Source of the DNA: Capillibacterium thermochitinicola | GTDB lineage: Bacteria; Bacillota; UBA4882; UBA10575 | Length of the DNA stretch: 64,000 bases | Direction of reading: 5' to 3' | NCBI RefSeq assembly: GCF_013664685.1 | Contig: NZ_JAAKDE010000010.1 | Location: forward strand, 62,001-126,000 | Shown: in pieces, positions 42,028 through 52,347 of the stretch | How positions within the stretch are numbered: the stretch's first letter is position 1 | Layout of the letters: every line of letters starts with the position of its first letter | The notes under the pieces: model-generated | What the model was told of the DNA's origin: nothing | Database searches by the model: none | The model's input: only the letters and a program-made list of their open reading frames with translations | Translations under genes and position numbers: made by a program

Positions 42028-43572
42028 GTGCGACGGGACTTACGGCGGAAGACATGGTTCATTCTGATCCTGGTTGTTGCGGTTGGGGTCTATGCCATTC
42101 TTCCTATCTTTAGCCCGACTTTAAAACAGTTGTTTTTCCGGGGAAACGACCCGATCCGCCGTGGTTTGGACCTGAAGGGGGGCATGGAAATTATTTTGGC
42201 CCCCGATTACCGGGTGGAGGAACGGGTGTTAGCCGAGGTTGAAAAATATGCCAAGAAAGCCGTTGCTGGTTTGGGTGTCGGTGAACCGGCCGTCAGCTTG
42301 TTAGGAATGGCCAATGACAATAACCGTTACGAAGGACTGGCGCTAAAGTTTGCTTCGGCGGCGGAAGCCCAGAAGGTCCTGGCCGCCGGGGTGATTAAGA
42401 CCAATCTGACCTGGCGTTCGGGGATTGAAGAGAAAAAGTTAAAGCTCAACGTCGGCGTTGACCAGGCGGATCCCACGGTAATCCGCGTGGCGGTCCAGGA
42501 AGACCCGGCCAACTTCCCGGCGGACGCCTTATACCAGGCGAAAGTGATTATTGAAAACCGGATCAACTCCTCCGGGCTGTCCGAAACGGTGGTCCGTCTT
42601 GACCAGACCAAAGGGCGGATCGAAGTGCAGCTCCCGGGGATCCGTTCCCAAGAGGAGGCCGAACGGCTGATCAAATCCACAGGCCGCTTAAACTTCCGCC
42701 TTGACGGTAAGATTGTGATGTACGGGAGCGATCTGGAAGAGGCGCAGGCCGGCTTTAGCCAGGAGACCGGTGCTCCCGTCATTAACTTGCGTTTCGGCAA
42801 GGAAGGGGCGCGCCTGTTTGAGAAGATTACCTCCGAGCACGTCAACGAAGTGCTTGCCATCTATTTGGACGAAGAGATGTTGATGGCACCGATCATTTCC
42901 GAACCGATTCCCAACGGTCAAGCCCAGATCTCGATGGGGAGGGGCGTCACCTTCCAAGAGGCTAAAGATTACGCCATCTTAATGAAATCCGGCGCGCTAC
43001 CCCTTTCGCTGCGCTCCGTCATGACCACCCAAGTGGCACCGACCCTGGGGACGGAAACGGTTAAATTGAGTTTAATCGCCGGGGTATTCGGCATTATTCT
43101 GGTCTTCATCATGATGATTGCTTTTTACGGGCGCATGGGGGTCGTCGCTGATCTGGCGTTGGTTATTTATGCGATTCTGGTCCTCGGTGCGATTGCCATT
43201 TTCCGCGGGGTCCTCACCCTGCCCGGGATTGCCGGTTTAATCCTGGGGATCGGGATGGCGGTGGATGCCAACGTGATTATCTTTGAGCGGATCAAGGATG
43301 AAGTCCGTTTGGGCAGGGGCATCCATTCCGCTTTGGAGGCCGGTTTTGACCGCGCTTACGTTACCATTCTGGACTCGAATATCACAACCTTGATCGCGGC
43401 CGTTGTGTTGTACGCTTTTGGCAGCGGGGCGGTGAAAGGGTTTGCGGTCACCCTCTCCATCAGTATCCTGGCCAGTATGTTTACCGCGCTGTTTGTCAGC
43501 AAGACATTCCTGTCGATTTGGGTTGAAAAAGCACCGGAGCGGTTTCTCGCAAAATACGTGGTGAGGGGGTGA
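42028..43572 (+). CDS. secD: Protein translocase subunit SecD
   Basis: A 514-residue RND-superfamily membrane protein that, with SecF, uses the proton gradient to help pull exported proteins across the inner membrane. One N-terminal membrane helix (about 8-26) is followed by the D1 motif DLKGGMEIILAP, a large periplasmic region, then five helices from about residue 345. Conserved late blocks: TLPGIAGLILGIGMAVDANVI and FERIKDEV. GTG start after AAGGAGGAG. The secF start follows within 5 bp. Confidence 0.97.
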   Translation: MRRDLRRKTWFILILVVAVGVYAILPIFSPTLKQLFFRGNDPIRRGLDLKGGMEIILAPDYRVEERVLAEVEKYAKKAVAGLGVGEPAVSLLGMANDNNRYEGLALKFASAAEAQKVLAAGVIKTNLTWRSGIEEKKLKLNVGVDQADPTVIRVAVQEDPANFPADALYQAKVIIENRINSSGLSETVVRLDQTKGRIEVQLPGIRSQEEAERLIKSTGRLNFRLDGKIVMYGSDLEEAQAGFSQETGAPVINLRFGKEGARLFEKITSEHVNEVLAIYLDEEMLMAPIISEPIPNGQAQISMGRGVTFQEAKDYAILMKSGALPLSLRSVMTTQVAPTLGTETVKLSLIAGVFGIILVFIMMIAFYGRMGVVADLALVIYAILVLGAIAIFRGVLTLPGIAGLILGIGMAVDANVIIFERIKDEVRLGRGIHSALEAGFDRAYVTILDSNITTLIAAVVLYAFGSGAVKGFAVTLSISILASMFTALFVSKTFLSIWVEKAPERFLAKYVVRG

Positions 43573-43577
43573 AGCGG

Positions 43578-44519
43578 ATGAATTTGATGAGATACAAGAA
43601 ACAGTTTGTGTTGGTCTCCGTGGCGGCCATGGTGTTGAGCATTGTGGCTTGGGCGGTGAAGGGACTCAACTTCGGGATTGAATTTACCGGGGGAACCAGT
43701 ATCCGTTACCCCCTTGCGGAAAAAGTCACCTCGGCGGAGGTCTGGGCGGCACTGGACACGCCGGAAATCCAGGCTTTGGATCTGGAGCTCAGTCCGCCGC
43801 AACCCTACAGTTATTTTGATGCGGAGAGCGGAACGCAAAAACACGGCGTTTTAATTCAAACCCGTTTTATTACCCAGGAGGAAGAGGAAAAGATCCTTAG
43901 CGCCCTCGGGGCGGCCTTCGGTCAACTGGAAGCCGATTCCGCCTTACAGATCAACCAGGTGGAGCCGGTGATCGGGAAAGAGATGTTGCTGAACGCTTTT
44001 TATGCGGTGTTGATTGCCTGGGTATTGATGCTTATCTACATCGCCGTCCGGTTCGAGTTCAAGTCGGGCGTGGTTAGTTTGTTGGCGTTGATCCATGATG
44101 TGCTCTGCATTATCGGCGTCTTTGCCCTCCTGGGCAAGGAGGTTGATTTGAGCTTCGTCGCGGCGGCGCTTACGATCATTGGTTATTCCATCAACAACAC
44201 GATCGTTCTTTTCGACCGGATCCGGGAGAACATGCGGTTCAAACAACGGACGGAGAGCTATGACGAGGTCGTCAATCTCTCCCTCCTGCAAAGCCTGCGG
44301 CGGTGCTTGAATACTTCGCTCTCCACGATCCTGGCGGTTTTAACTCTTTATCTCTTCGGCAGTCCGGCGATCCGCGATTTCATGCTCGCTCTCCTCATCG
44401 GCTTGACGGTGGGCACTTATTCCAGCGCCTTCTTGGCCACTCCGCTCTGGGCGATCTGGAAAACCGCCGAGGAGAACAAGGGGCCGACCGGCCGCCTGGC
44501 GGTGGCGAAAGGGAAATAA
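43578..44519 (+). CDS. secF: Protein translocase subunit SecF
   Basis: A 313-residue partner of SecD. Seen: N-terminal helix, GLNFGIEFTGGTSIRY (D1-like motif), then five helices with FEFKSGVVSLLALIHDVL, LTIIGYSINNTIVLFDRIRE and NTSLSTILAVLTLYLFG. ATG 43578 is preferred because GGGGGTGA (43564-43571) lies six bases ahead; a GTG at 43569 overlapping the secD stop is an alternative. Confidence 0.97.
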   Translation: MNLMRYKKQFVLVSVAAMVLSIVAWAVKGLNFGIEFTGGTSIRYPLAEKVTSAEVWAALDTPEIQALDLELSPPQPYSYFDAESGTQKHGVLIQTRFITQEEEEKILSALGAAFGQLEADSALQINQVEPVIGKEMLLNAFYAVLIAWVLMLIYIAVRFEFKSGVVSLLALIHDVLCIIGVFALLGKEVDLSFVAAALTIIGYSINNTIVLFDRIRENMRFKQRTESYDEVVNLSLLQSLRRCLNTSLSTILAVLTLYLFGSPAIRDFMLALLIGLTVGTYSSAFLATPLWAIWKTAEENKGPTGRLAVAKGK

Positions 44520-44534
44520 GCTTACGGTTTTGGC

Positions 44535-44565
44535 GAAACCCTTCCTTTTACGGGAGGGTTTCTTG
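44535..44565 (+). terminator. Possible terminator after secF
   Basis: An 11-base arm GAAACCCTTCC (44535-44545) pairs with GGGAGGGTTTC (44552-44562; one mispair), but only TTG follows, so termination may be weak or partial. Confidence 0.4.
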
Positions 44566-44712
44566 CTAATGGGGCTTTTTGCGTTTACCCGGTTGGTTTT
44601 GCGTTTCCGGCAAAAGGACGCGGGAAAACGGGAGGAGATGCCCATTTCATGCCGAAGTCTTATCTTTAAATCCTTCCCTGAAAAGTGAACGGCGAATCAT
44701 GGAGGTGGCCGT

Positions 44713-45069
44713 ATGCAATTTATGCTCATTCTGATGCTTGTTTTTGCCGTCCTGGTGGCGACCTTTGCGTTGCAAAACGCTTATCCGGTGACGATCTATT
44801 TTCTGAAGTGGCAATTTGAGGCCTCTTTCGCTTTGGTGATCCTGCTCTCTCTCTTAATCGGTGCGGTGGCGGTGGGCAGTCTCGGCTTGGTCCACCAGGC
44901 GACCGAACGGCTCAAGGCGCTGAACCAGAGCCGGGGGAAAGGAGAAAGGAACGAAGAGGCCGGGGATATCCCTACGGGAAAACCGGAGGAGATTGGCGCG
45001 GTTGGCGCGGACACGAAGGAGAACGCGGCTGGGGGTGTGGACGATTCAGCCCAAGAAGTGGAAGGTTAG
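44713..45069 (+). CDS. LapA-domain (DUF1049) membrane protein
   Basis: A 118-residue protein with two membrane helices (about 2-20 and 36-58). FALQNAYPVTIYFLKWQF and the second helix with LLSLLIGAVAVGSLG match the LapA/DUF1049 pattern; the C-terminal half is hydrophilic and acidic with no predicted fold. In E. coli LapA helps lipopolysaccharide assembly, but the domain is widespread also in monoderms. ATG follows GGAGGTGG. Its 3' end overlaps the recJ start by 35 bp. Confidence 0.85.
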   Translation: MQFMLILMLVFAVLVATFALQNAYPVTIYFLKWQFEASFALVILLSLLIGAVAVGSLGLVHQATERLKALNQSRGKGERNEEAGDIPTGKPEEIGAVGADTKENAAGGVDDSAQEVEG

Positions 45070-46741
45070 GGCGGTCGACGCGCAACTTCCGCCCGAAGTG
45101 GTCGCCGAGTTCGGACTATCGCCTTTACTGGCCAAGCTCCTGGCCAACCGGAAGCTGACCACCCGTGACGAAGTGGCCTTCTTTTTACGGGGCGGCCGGG
45201 CTGATTTACCGTCGCCCTTTCTGCTCAACGGAATGGCCGAGGCGGTGGAGCTGCTCGCCGCTGCCCTGGAGCAACAGGAACGCATCCTGATTTACGGTGA
45301 CTACGATGTGGATGGGATCACCGCGGTTGCCCTCCTCTTGCGGACGCTGCGCCCGTACAACAACGGGAACATCCTTTACTACCTGCCGAAAAGACTGGAG
45401 GAAGGTTATGGGCTACACCGCCAGGCGCTCACCAAAGCCATCAAACACGGGTGTCGCCTGGTGGTTACGGTGGATTGCGGCATCTCCGCGCTGGACGAGG
45501 CGGCTTACCTGGCCGCCGAAGGGGTCCGTCTGCTCCTGACCGACCACCATGAACCCGGTGTTCAGCTGCCGCCGGCGGCGGCTTTGATTAACCCGAAACT
45601 GTCGCCCGGTTATCCCTACCCGGAGCTGGCCGGGGTCGGGGTCGCTTTCAAGCTGCTGCAGGGATTGGCGACAAAAAAACCCGAGTTAGAACCGGTTTTA
45701 TGGGAAAATATAGATTTGGTGGCTTTGGGGACCATTGCCGATGTGGTGCCGCTCCTGGGCGAGAACCGGATCCTGGCGAAAGAAGGTCTGGCGCAGATCG
45801 CCAGGACGGAGAACGTCGGTCTCCGGGCCTTGCTCAGCCAGGCCGGTTTGGCCGGCAAACCGGTCAACGCTTACCATGTCGGTTATATTCTGGCGCCGCG
45901 GCTCAATGCCGTCGGCCGCCTGGGCGATCCGGCACAGGCTCTCCGGCTGTTGCTGGACGGGGACCCGCGGCGGGCGCATAAACTGGCTGCCTCCTTGGAA
46001 ACCTTGAACCGGAAACGCCAACAGATTGAGGAACAGGTTTACCAGGAAGCGGAGAACGCCCTGGCGGCGGCCGGCCCCCTTGGAAAGGCGATCGTCCTGG
46101 GCGGACCGTGGCATCCCGGCGTGATCGGGATCGTCGCCTCCAAAATGGCCGAGAAATACCACCGGCCAACCATCCTTTTCAGTTTCGACGGGGACCGGGC
46201 CAAAGGCTCGGGGCGGAGTATTCCCGGATTTCATCTTTATAACGCGCTGTCCGAGTGCAGCAGGTACCTGCAGCGTTTTGGCGGGCATGAGTTTGCCGCC
46301 GGTCTTGAACTGGAGAAGAAGCATTTGGCCGATTTTACGGCGGCCTTTTTGGCGGTGGCGGAGGCCCGGCTTACGCCCGAACTGTTGACGCCCGCTTTGG
46401 AAGTGGAGGAGGTCATCCCGGTGGAAGCGGTGACCAAAAGTTTACTGGATGACCTGGCGCAGCTCGCTCCCTTCGGGGAAGGCAACCCCGAACCGGTCTT
46501 CGCGTGCCGCGGGGTCAACCTTTTCGCCTGCTGGGGTGTGGGCAAAGACGCCAAGCACTTAAAACTGAAAGTCGGGAACCAGGCGGTGACGTGTGAGGCG
46601 ATTGGTTTTAATTTCGGCGCACTTACGGAGGAGCTGGCCGGGGCGGAATGTTTGGATTTGGCTTTTAACCTCGCGGAAAATGATTGGAACAACCAGCTTC
46701 AGCTGGTGTTGAAAGATCTGAAACTTCCGGAAGTCAGTTGA
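45035..46741 (+). CDS. recJ: Single-stranded-DNA exonuclease RecJ
   Basis: A 568-residue DHH phosphoesterase, 5'-3' exonuclease in recombinational and mismatch repair. Motifs: I YGDYDVDGIT, II VVTVDCGISA, III TDHHEPG, IV around DLVALGTIADVVPL, and the DHHA1 segment FGGHEFAAG after HPGVIGIVASKMAE. GTG 45035 gives the usual RecJ N-terminus (M)WTIQPKKW, although the SD is weak (GGCTGGGG). In many Firmicutes the order is secDF-recJ-apt-relA-dtd; here apt is missing between recJ and relA. Confidence 0.94.
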   Translation: MWTIQPKKWKVRAVDAQLPPEVVAEFGLSPLLAKLLANRKLTTRDEVAFFLRGGRADLPSPFLLNGMAEAVELLAAALEQQERILIYGDYDVDGITAVALLLRTLRPYNNGNILYYLPKRLEEGYGLHRQALTKAIKHGCRLVVTVDCGISALDEAAYLAAEGVRLLLTDHHEPGVQLPPAAALINPKLSPGYPYPELAGVGVAFKLLQGLATKKPELEPVLWENIDLVALGTIADVVPLLGENRILAKEGLAQIARTENVGLRALLSQAGLAGKPVNAYHVGYILAPRLNAVGRLGDPAQALRLLLDGDPRRAHKLAASLETLNRKRQQIEEQVYQEAENALAAAGPLGKAIVLGGPWHPGVIGIVASKMAEKYHRPTILFSFDGDRAKGSGRSIPGFHLYNALSECSRYLQRFGGHEFAAGLELEKKHLADFTAAFLAVAEARLTPELLTPALEVEEVIPVEAVTKSLLDDLAQLAPFGEGNPEPVFACRGVNLFACWGVGKDAKHLKLKVGNQAVTCEAIGFNFGALTEELAGAECLDLAFNLAENDWNNQLQLVLKDLKLPEVS

Positions 46742-46754
46742 CAGGTGAAACCGT

Positions 46755-48929
46755 ATGACGATTGATGATTTGTTACAGAAAGCAGATAAATTCAGCCCGG
46801 AAGCGAAGGCGGAGATCCGGCGGGCTTACGAATTTGCCAAAACAGCCCATAAGGGACAGTTGCGCGATTCGGGCGAAGCCTACATCAATCACCCCTTGGC
46901 GGTGGCCCATATTTTGGTGGAAGAGTTGGGCCTCGATCCCACTTCCATCATAGCGGCGCTCCTCCATGATGTGGTGGAAGACACGGCCGTCAGTTTGGAG
47001 GAGATCAGCAATGAATTTGGGAGCGAAGTTGCCGCCCTGGTCGACGGTCTCACCAAGCTGCGCAAGATTGTTTTCCAGAACAAACAGGAACAACAAGTGG
47101 AGAACCTGCGGAAGATGTTTTTGGCGATGGCCAAAGACGTCCGGGTGATCCTGATTAAACTGGCCGACCGGATGCATAACATGCGGACTTTGCGTTATCT
47201 CCCCGTGGAGCGCCAGAAGCGGATCGCCCGGGAGACGCTTGACATATATGCCCCGTTGGCCCACCGGTTGGGGGTCTACCGGATGAAGTGGGAGCTGGAG
47301 GATATTGCCTTCCACTGTCTTGAACCGGAGAAATACTACGAACTGGTGGAGATGGTGGCCCAGAAAAGATCCGAACGGGAGCGGGAGATCGAGGAGAACA
47401 TCCGGATCCTGGACGAACACCTGCGGGCGATGAATCTGAAAGCCGACATCCAGGGGCGCCCCAAACACCTGTACAGCGTCTATCAGAAAATGGTCAACCA
47501 GAACAAGGAGTTCTCCGAGATCTACGACCTGTTGGCTTTGCGGGTCCTGGTCGACACGATCCAGGATTGTTATGAGGTTCTGGGGGTGGTGCATACCCTT
47601 TGGAAACCGATCCCGGGCCGGTTCAAGGATTATATCGCGGTGCCAAAGTCCAATATGTACCAGTCCCTCCACACCACGGTGATGGGGAACAGGGGGGCGC
47701 CGGTGGAGATCCAGATCCGGACTTGGCAGATGCACCAGGTGGCGGAGTACGGGATCGCCGCCCACTGGCGCTACAAGGAAGGGAAGACCGTCCGGGACGA
47801 GGACTTTCTGCAGAAAATTGCCTGGCTCCGCCATCTTCTGGAGTGGCAGGGGGAGGCCAATGACGCGGACGAATTCCTCGAGAACCTGCGGGTGAACCTT
47901 TTTGAGGATGAAGTCTTTGTCTTTACCCCCAAGGGGGATGTGAAAAGTTTGCCCGCCGGGGCCACGCCGGTGGACTTTGCCTATGCGGTGCACACCCACA
48001 TCGGCCACCGCTGTGTGGGGGCGAAGGTGAACGGGCGCCTGGTGCCCCTGGATTACAAGTTGAAAAACGGCGATATTGTGCAGATCCTCACCACGAAGCA
48101 GGAGGGGGGGCCCAGCCGGGATTGGTTGAACTTCGTGGTGACTTCGAAGGCGAAAAGCCGGATCCGCAATTGGCTCCGGGAACAAAGCCGGGAAGAGTAT
48201 ATTCTGCTCGCCCGGGAGCAGTTGGAGCGGGAACTGAAAAAGAACGGTTATGAACCATCGGCTTACCTGAAACCAGAAATATTGCAGGAAGTGGCCGGGA
48301 AGTTTGGTTTTATCCAAGGGGACGATCTTTTGTTTGCCGTCGGTGACCGCAAACTGACGTCCCAAGCGGTTGCCGCCAAGCTGGTGGCGGTGAAGGAACC
48401 GGAGAAAAAACCGCTGCCGGTGGTCCCCGGGGAGAAGCCGGAGAAGGCGGAGAAGCCGTCGGGACGGGCCGGCGGCGTGAAAGTCAAAGGGATTCCCAAC
48501 CTGTTGGTGCGTTTTTCCCGCTGCTGTAGTCCGGTCCCCGGCGACCCGATCATCGGCTACACCACCAGGGGGAAGGGAGTGGCGGTTCACCGCGTGGACT
48601 GTCCGACCCTGCCCAAGGAGAGCGAGCGTTTTATTCAGGTGGAATGGGATGCGGAGGACACCGGGGTATATCCGCTCTCCATCAAGATCGAGGCGCTGGA
48701 CCGGAACAATCTCCTGGTTGACATCATGAATGTCATGTCGTTGATGAAAATAAACGTCACCGCCGTGAATGTGCGCACGAATAAAGGCATGGCGTACCTG
48801 GATTTTACGGTGGATGTCCGCCACCTGGACGAGGCTAAAGAGCTGGTCAGTAAACTGCGGACCGTAAAAAGTGTGCAGCGGGTGTTTCGTACCACAAAAA
48901 CAACCAGAAAGAAGGTGGAGAGTGGGTAA
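46755..48929 (+). CDS. relA: Bifunctional (p)ppGpp synthase/hydrolase
   Basis: A 724-residue long RSH protein. The HD hydrolase domain contains HPLAVAHIL and LHDVVEDT (metal ligands), so it is bifunctional (Rel type). The synthetase domain has [18 protein letters not shown] and [23 protein letters not shown] ([20 protein letters not shown]), a zinc-finger-like region with CCSPVPGD and a C-terminal ACT domain (about 650-724) follow. It sets the stringent response to amino-acid starvation. AGGTGAAA lies upstream of the ATG; the stop overlaps dtd by one base. Confidence 0.97.
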   Translation: MTIDDLLQKADKFSPEAKAEIRRAYEFAKTAHKGQLRDSGEAYINHPLAVAHILVEELGLDPTSIIAALLHDVVEDTAVSLEEISNEFGSEVAALVDGLTKLRKIVFQNKQEQQVENLRKMFLAMAKDVRVILIKLADRMHNMRTLRYLPVERQKRIARETLDIYAPLAHRLGVYRMKWELEDIAFHCLEPEKYYELVEMVAQKRSEREREIEENIRILDEHLRAMNLKADIQGRPKHLYSVYQKMVNQNKEFSEIYDLLALRVLVDTIQDCYEVLGVVHTLWKPIPGRFKDYIAVPKSNMYQSLHTTVMGNRGAPVEIQIRTWQMHQVAEYGIAAHWRYKEGKTVRDEDFLQKIAWLRHLLEWQGEANDADEFLENLRVNLFEDEVFVFTPKGDVKSLPAGATPVDFAYAVHTHIGHRCVGAKVNGRLVPLDYKLKNGDIVQILTTKQEGGPSRDWLNFVVTSKAKSRIRNWLREQSREEYILLAREQLERELKKNGYEPSAYLKPEILQEVAGKFGFIQGDDLLFAVGDRKLTSQAVAAKLVAVKEPEKKPLPVVPGEKPEKAEKPSGRAGGVKVKGIPNLLVRFSRCCSPVPGDPIIGYTTRGKGVAVHRVDCPTLPKESERFIQVEWDAEDTGVYPLSIKIEALDRNNLLVDIMNVMSLMKINVTAVNVRTNKGMAYLDFTVDVRHLDEAKELVSKLRTVKSVQRVFRTTKTTRKKVESG

Positions 48930-49387
48930 TGCGCGCGCTACTGCAAAGGGTCAGTTCCGCCCGCGTCCGGGTCGGGAATGAGGTTACCGGAGAGATTGGC
49001 CCCGGTCTACTGGTCCTGCTCGGGGTCAGCCGGACGGACCAAGAGGCGGATCTCCAGCTTTTAGTGGATAAAATTATCAACTTGCGGATTTTTGAGGACG
49101 ACCAGGGGAAGATGAACCTGTCCGTGCAGGATGTGGGCGGAGCCATTCTGGTGGTCTCCCAGTTTACTCTTTATGCCGACTGTCGCAAAGGGCGGCGGCC
49201 AAGTTTTCTGGACGCGGCCCCACCCGCGATGGGTGAAGACTTTTATGAGCGGTTCATCGCGGCGCTGCGGGCCAAGGGGATGACGGTGGCCACCGGGCGT
49301 TTCGGGGCGTCGATGGCCGTGGAGTTGGTGAACGACGGGCCGGTCACGATTATGCTCGATACGGCCGATTGGCAGAAGCAAGGATAA
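48929..49387 (+). CDS. dtd: D-aminoacyl-tRNA deacylase
   Basis: A 152-residue DTD that removes D-amino acids (and Gly from tRNA-Ala) mischarged on tRNA. Signature [17 protein letters not shown] with the invariant SQxT, and the cross-subunit Gly-Pro motif in [10 protein letters not shown]. Standard length (about 145-150). The ATG shares a base with the relA stop (TAATG), indicating translational coupling. Confidence 0.97.
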   Translation: MRALLQRVSSARVRVGNEVTGEIGPGLLVLLGVSRTDQEADLQLLVDKIINLRIFEDDQGKMNLSVQDVGGAILVVSQFTLYADCRKGRRPSFLDAAPPAMGEDFYERFIAALRAKGMTVATGRFGASMAVELVNDGPVTIMLDTADWQKQG

Positions 49388-49477
49388 AGGTCTGCTTTTA
49401 GGAAGGTTTTGCGGTGCTTGGGCGGAAATATTAATATTATTTGATCTGTGGCGACCAAACGGAAATGGGGTGATCTG

Positions 49478-51034
49478 ATGCGAAGAGGACGAAGAAGGAT
49501 TTTAATTTGGTCAGCGCTCATGGCGCTTTTGGTGCTGACGTCCGGTGGGGGCATCAACGCCGGCAACAGCGCCGGATACCGGCCGCCGATTACCGAAGCG
49601 GTAATCTTTCCGGACGGCTTTGCTTTTTTGGTGCGGAAAGGGGAGGTTGCGCTGGAAAACGGCGAATGCGTCATTGACCTCCTTCCTCTGGCCTTGAACG
49701 GAAGCCTGGAGGTGTTCTCGACCGATTCCGGCTTGATCTTGGAAGAAGTCGTTGCTTACCAGGAGGAACAGAAGACCGAGATTCCGGTGCAAAGTTTGGC
49801 GGAACTCTTCCGGGCGAATATGGGCAAGCGGATCGAGCTGGTGGTCGACGGTGAAATCGTGTCCGGAGTGGTAAAAGGTTTTCTGGAACCCCATTATTTG
49901 GTGGTGACCACGACCGTCAAGGAAGGCGGGGAAGAAAAGAGCAACGATGTGCTTTACTCTTTGGAACTGATCGGTGCCTACCATTTCCTCGAGCCGGTTT
50001 CCCTGACCCGCCAGGAGACGGGGAAGGAAGGCAAATTAAGGGTCCGTTTTCGGGAGTCGGGGATCCGCAGCGAAACCTACCCGGTGGGCATCAGTTATCT
50101 CCAGGCGGGACTTTCCTGGAGCCCGGAGTACATCATCAACATTGATCCGTCGGAGCAGAGCGGGGTCTTTTCCTTCTCGGGTGTGATCCAAAACGAGGTG
50201 GACGATCTGGTCAACACCACCGTTTATCTGGCGGAAAGAGGACCGCAATTCCCCTTCGGCTTATCGCCGCTGGTGATCTTTGAAACGGACCAAGGGTTCA
50301 CCGCCCGCCGGGGCGAACTGTCGGTGATGGGGGTCCAAAGCGACAAACTGGCTTACGCCCCCAATCCCGGGATGGAGACCGCCGCGTCCCGCGTGACCTA
50401 TAATATGTACCGGCGAAACGACGTTAACCTCCGCAAGGGCGAGCGGGCCTTACTTCCCCTTTACCGCAGCGGGGTGCGGGTCGAACCCCTTTACCAGGTC
50501 CGGCTCGCCCGGGCGGCCGGGAGCTCCGGGCAGATCTTCGCCGAGCCGGTTTGGAAAGTTTACCGCGTCTACAATAACTCGCCTTTCCCCTGGATCGAAG
50601 GGCGGGTCATGCTGATGATGGCCGAACGGCCCCTGGGAACGGGGGATCTTCCCTACATCGCCCGCAACCAAAGCGGAGAGATCCGGGTGACGATCGACCC
50701 GGCGGTCCGGGTGAAAGCCAGTGAAGTAGAGTTTGAGCGGGTCCAAGGGGGAATTGACTTCCAAGACCGGGAATACGCCTTTGTCCGGATCCGGGGTGAA
50801 ATTGAGATCGACAACACCAAAGAGACCGAGCTTACCCTGAAGGTTACCCACGAGGTTCCCGGGGAAGTGGTTTCGATCGGCGAGGGCGGTACCGTGGTGC
50901 GCAAAGCGGTCTTGCAAGCCGGGCCCAACCCCACCTCCGAGCTGAATTGGGAGATCAAGTTATGGCCACGCAGCCAGCAGAAGTTGACCTATACTTACCA
51001 GACCTACATTCCGCTTGGTTTGGTTAGTAGGTAG
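49478..51034 (+). CDS. Exported DUF4139-like protein
   Basis: A 518-residue protein with a basic N-terminus and signal peptide (about 1-30, hydrophobic LIWSALMALLVLTS), then a beta-rich body. The middle has ISYLQAGLSWSPEYIINI and the end has NPTSELNWEIKLWPRSQQKLTYTYQTY, the two segments typical of DUF4139 proteins (a family that includes mucoidy inhibitor A homologues). No catalytic residues are known for the family and no function is proposed. ATG 49478 follows GGGGTGA by about five bases. It stands alone downstream of dtd and ends in a strong terminator. Confidence 0.7.
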   Translation: MRRGRRRILIWSALMALLVLTSGGGINAGNSAGYRPPITEAVIFPDGFAFLVRKGEVALENGECVIDLLPLALNGSLEVFSTDSGLILEEVVAYQEEQKTEIPVQSLAELFRANMGKRIELVVDGEIVSGVVKGFLEPHYLVVTTTVKEGGEEKSNDVLYSLELIGAYHFLEPVSLTRQETGKEGKLRVRFRESGIRSETYPVGISYLQAGLSWSPEYIINIDPSEQSGVFSFSGVIQNEVDDLVNTTVYLAERGPQFPFGLSPLVIFETDQGFTARRGELSVMGVQSDKLAYAPNPGMETAASRVTYNMYRRNDVNLRKGERALLPLYRSGVRVEPLYQVRLARAAGSSGQIFAEPVWKVYRVYNNSPFPWIEGRVMLMMAERPLGTGDLPYIARNQSGEIRVTIDPAVRVKASEVEFERVQGGIDFQDREYAFVRIRGEIEIDNTKETELTLKVTHEVPGEVVSIGEGGTVVRKAVLQAGPNPTSELNWEIKLWPRSQQKLTYTYQTYIPLGLVSR

Positions 51035-51085
51035 CTTCTCAGGGCCGATATAAACGATATGGCTAATATCGGCTAGGCTGTAATA

Positions 51086-51132
51086 AAAAGTCCTTGGCGC
51101 GGCCAAAAGGCCGGCCAAGGACTTTTGTTTTT
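51086..51132. terminator. Bidirectional terminator between the DUF4139 gene and the xyl cassette
   Basis: AAAAGTCCTTGGC (51086-51098) pairs with GCCAAGGACTTTT (51114-51126). T-rich tracts follow on both strands. A separate inverted repeat GCCGATAT (51044-51051) / ATATCGGC (51066-51073) stands just before it. Confidence 0.85.
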
Positions 51133-51192
51133 ACCTGTAACACCGGGAGCGTTTTGTTTGGTATCCGGCGCGACCGGACGAAAGAGCAGAAA

Positions 51193-52332
51193 TTAGCCCT
51201 TATATAATTGGTTAAAGTAGTTGTGCGCTTCGACCACGGCGTTCCGCATGATGTCTTCCGCTTTGGCGGTCGCCCGGTTGGCCAAGGCGTCCATGAGTGC
51301 CGCCTGGTCGAGATTGGCCGCCGCCTGGGCACAGGCTTCCCAACTTAAAATGCTGCGGACGATCCGGTCAAGGCCTTGCTCTTCGTTGTCGTAGGGCCGG
51401 ACCAGCATGTCATGGCCACACCAACGGTTGTACCCCGCCTCTTGCAAAAGCCCGGCGATGGCAATATTGAAGCCGGTAATTTTGACCCCGTGGTCGATGT
51501 CATAGCGGCCGGGGCCGCCTAAGGTGATACCGTCGTTGTACCCCTGGCTGTTTAAGTGCATGTGGACCATGGCGTTGTTATCCAGCTCTTCGACCGTATC
51601 GTAGACATGGTCGAGGCCGATCATTTCCGAGTGGCCGAACTCTTTGTTGACCCCTTTTTTCGCCCGGGGAATACCGAATTCCTCCTCCAGCCGCCGGAAG
51701 AACAACAGGGCGGAAGCGACCGTCGGTAACAGCATCGCCGGATGACCCTCGTTGGGTTTCGGTTCAATGCCGATATAAAGGGCCCCGCCCTTTTCGGCTT
51801 CATAACGGCAAAGGGCGGCCACACTTTCCTTGAGGTTTTGGTACATCCGTCTGACTCCGATGGTACCCAGGTCATAGCCGTAGGAGCCGTTCCAAAGGAC
51901 GAAGGTGGGGGCCAGCTCCGGATCGGGATGCCAGTTCTTCCGCAAAGGACCATAGACCAGATCCACGGTGCGCAAACCTAGCTCTTCGGCCTGCTGCCGT
52001 TCCCGGGGATCCAGGGAGGCAATCCCGCCGTAGCCAAAATGGCTGTGGGCGCCAGGGGTGATCATGGCGAGATACATTCCGGCCTCACTCAAGGCGTCGG
52101 AAACGGCGGCCGCATTTTCTTCGTTGATCTCCGTATCGTAATGGACCTCCAAACCCAGGGTCACCCATTCCGGCAGGCGCGGCGCAATCCGTTCTTTAAT
52201 CAAGCGCACCACATCGGCGGTGCTTAAATGCTGACCGTCCCATGCGGGACGCATCCTGGCGGGGACGAACCCGCCTTTTCCCGGATTAAACGTCCAACGG
52301 CAAATGGAATGAAAACTTCTTTTTTTATCCAT
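51193..52332 (-). CDS. xylA: Divergent xylose isomerase-like TIM-barrel protein
   Basis: A 379-residue protein of the xylose-isomerase-like barrel fold. Active-site segments survive: GIEPKPNEGHPA (metal-ligand Glu), KGVNKEFGHSEMIG (Glu/His pair), HMHLNSQ and DIDHG late in the barrel. Length is well below the usual 435-440 of class II XylA, and the N-terminal WEN...H catalytic region is poorly preserved, so it is a distant member. Position directly before xylulokinase and a ROK repressor makes D-xylose to D-xylulose isomerisation the likeliest job, though another aldose is possible. GGGAGG lies eight bases before the ATG. Confidence 0.7.
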   Translation of the reverse strand: MDKKRSFHSICRWTFNPGKGGFVPARMRPAWDGQHLSTADVVRLIKERIAPRLPEWVTLGLEVHYDTEINEENAAAVSDALSEAGMYLAMITPGAHSHFGYGGIASLDPRERQQAEELGLRTVDLVYGPLRKNWHPDPELAPTFVLWNGSYGYDLGTIGVRRMYQNLKESVAALCRYEAEKGGALYIGIEPKPNEGHPAMLLPTVASALLFFRRLEEEFGIPRAKKGVNKEFGHSEMIGLDHVYDTVEELDNNAMVHMHLNSQGYNDGITLGGPGRYDIDHGVKITGFNIAIAGLLQEAGYNRWCGHDMLVRPYDNEEQGLDRIVRSILSWEACAQAAANLDQAALMDALANRATAKAEDIMRNAVVEAHNYFNQLYKG

Positions 52333-52347
52333 ATACGGAACCTCCCT

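Noticed and set aside
46773-48824. A 683-codon open frame on the minus strand opposite relA
   Set aside because: It lies wholly antisense to a gene with all RSH motifs; its protein is His/Pro/Gln-rich without a recognisable domain, a by-product of GC-rich codon use.
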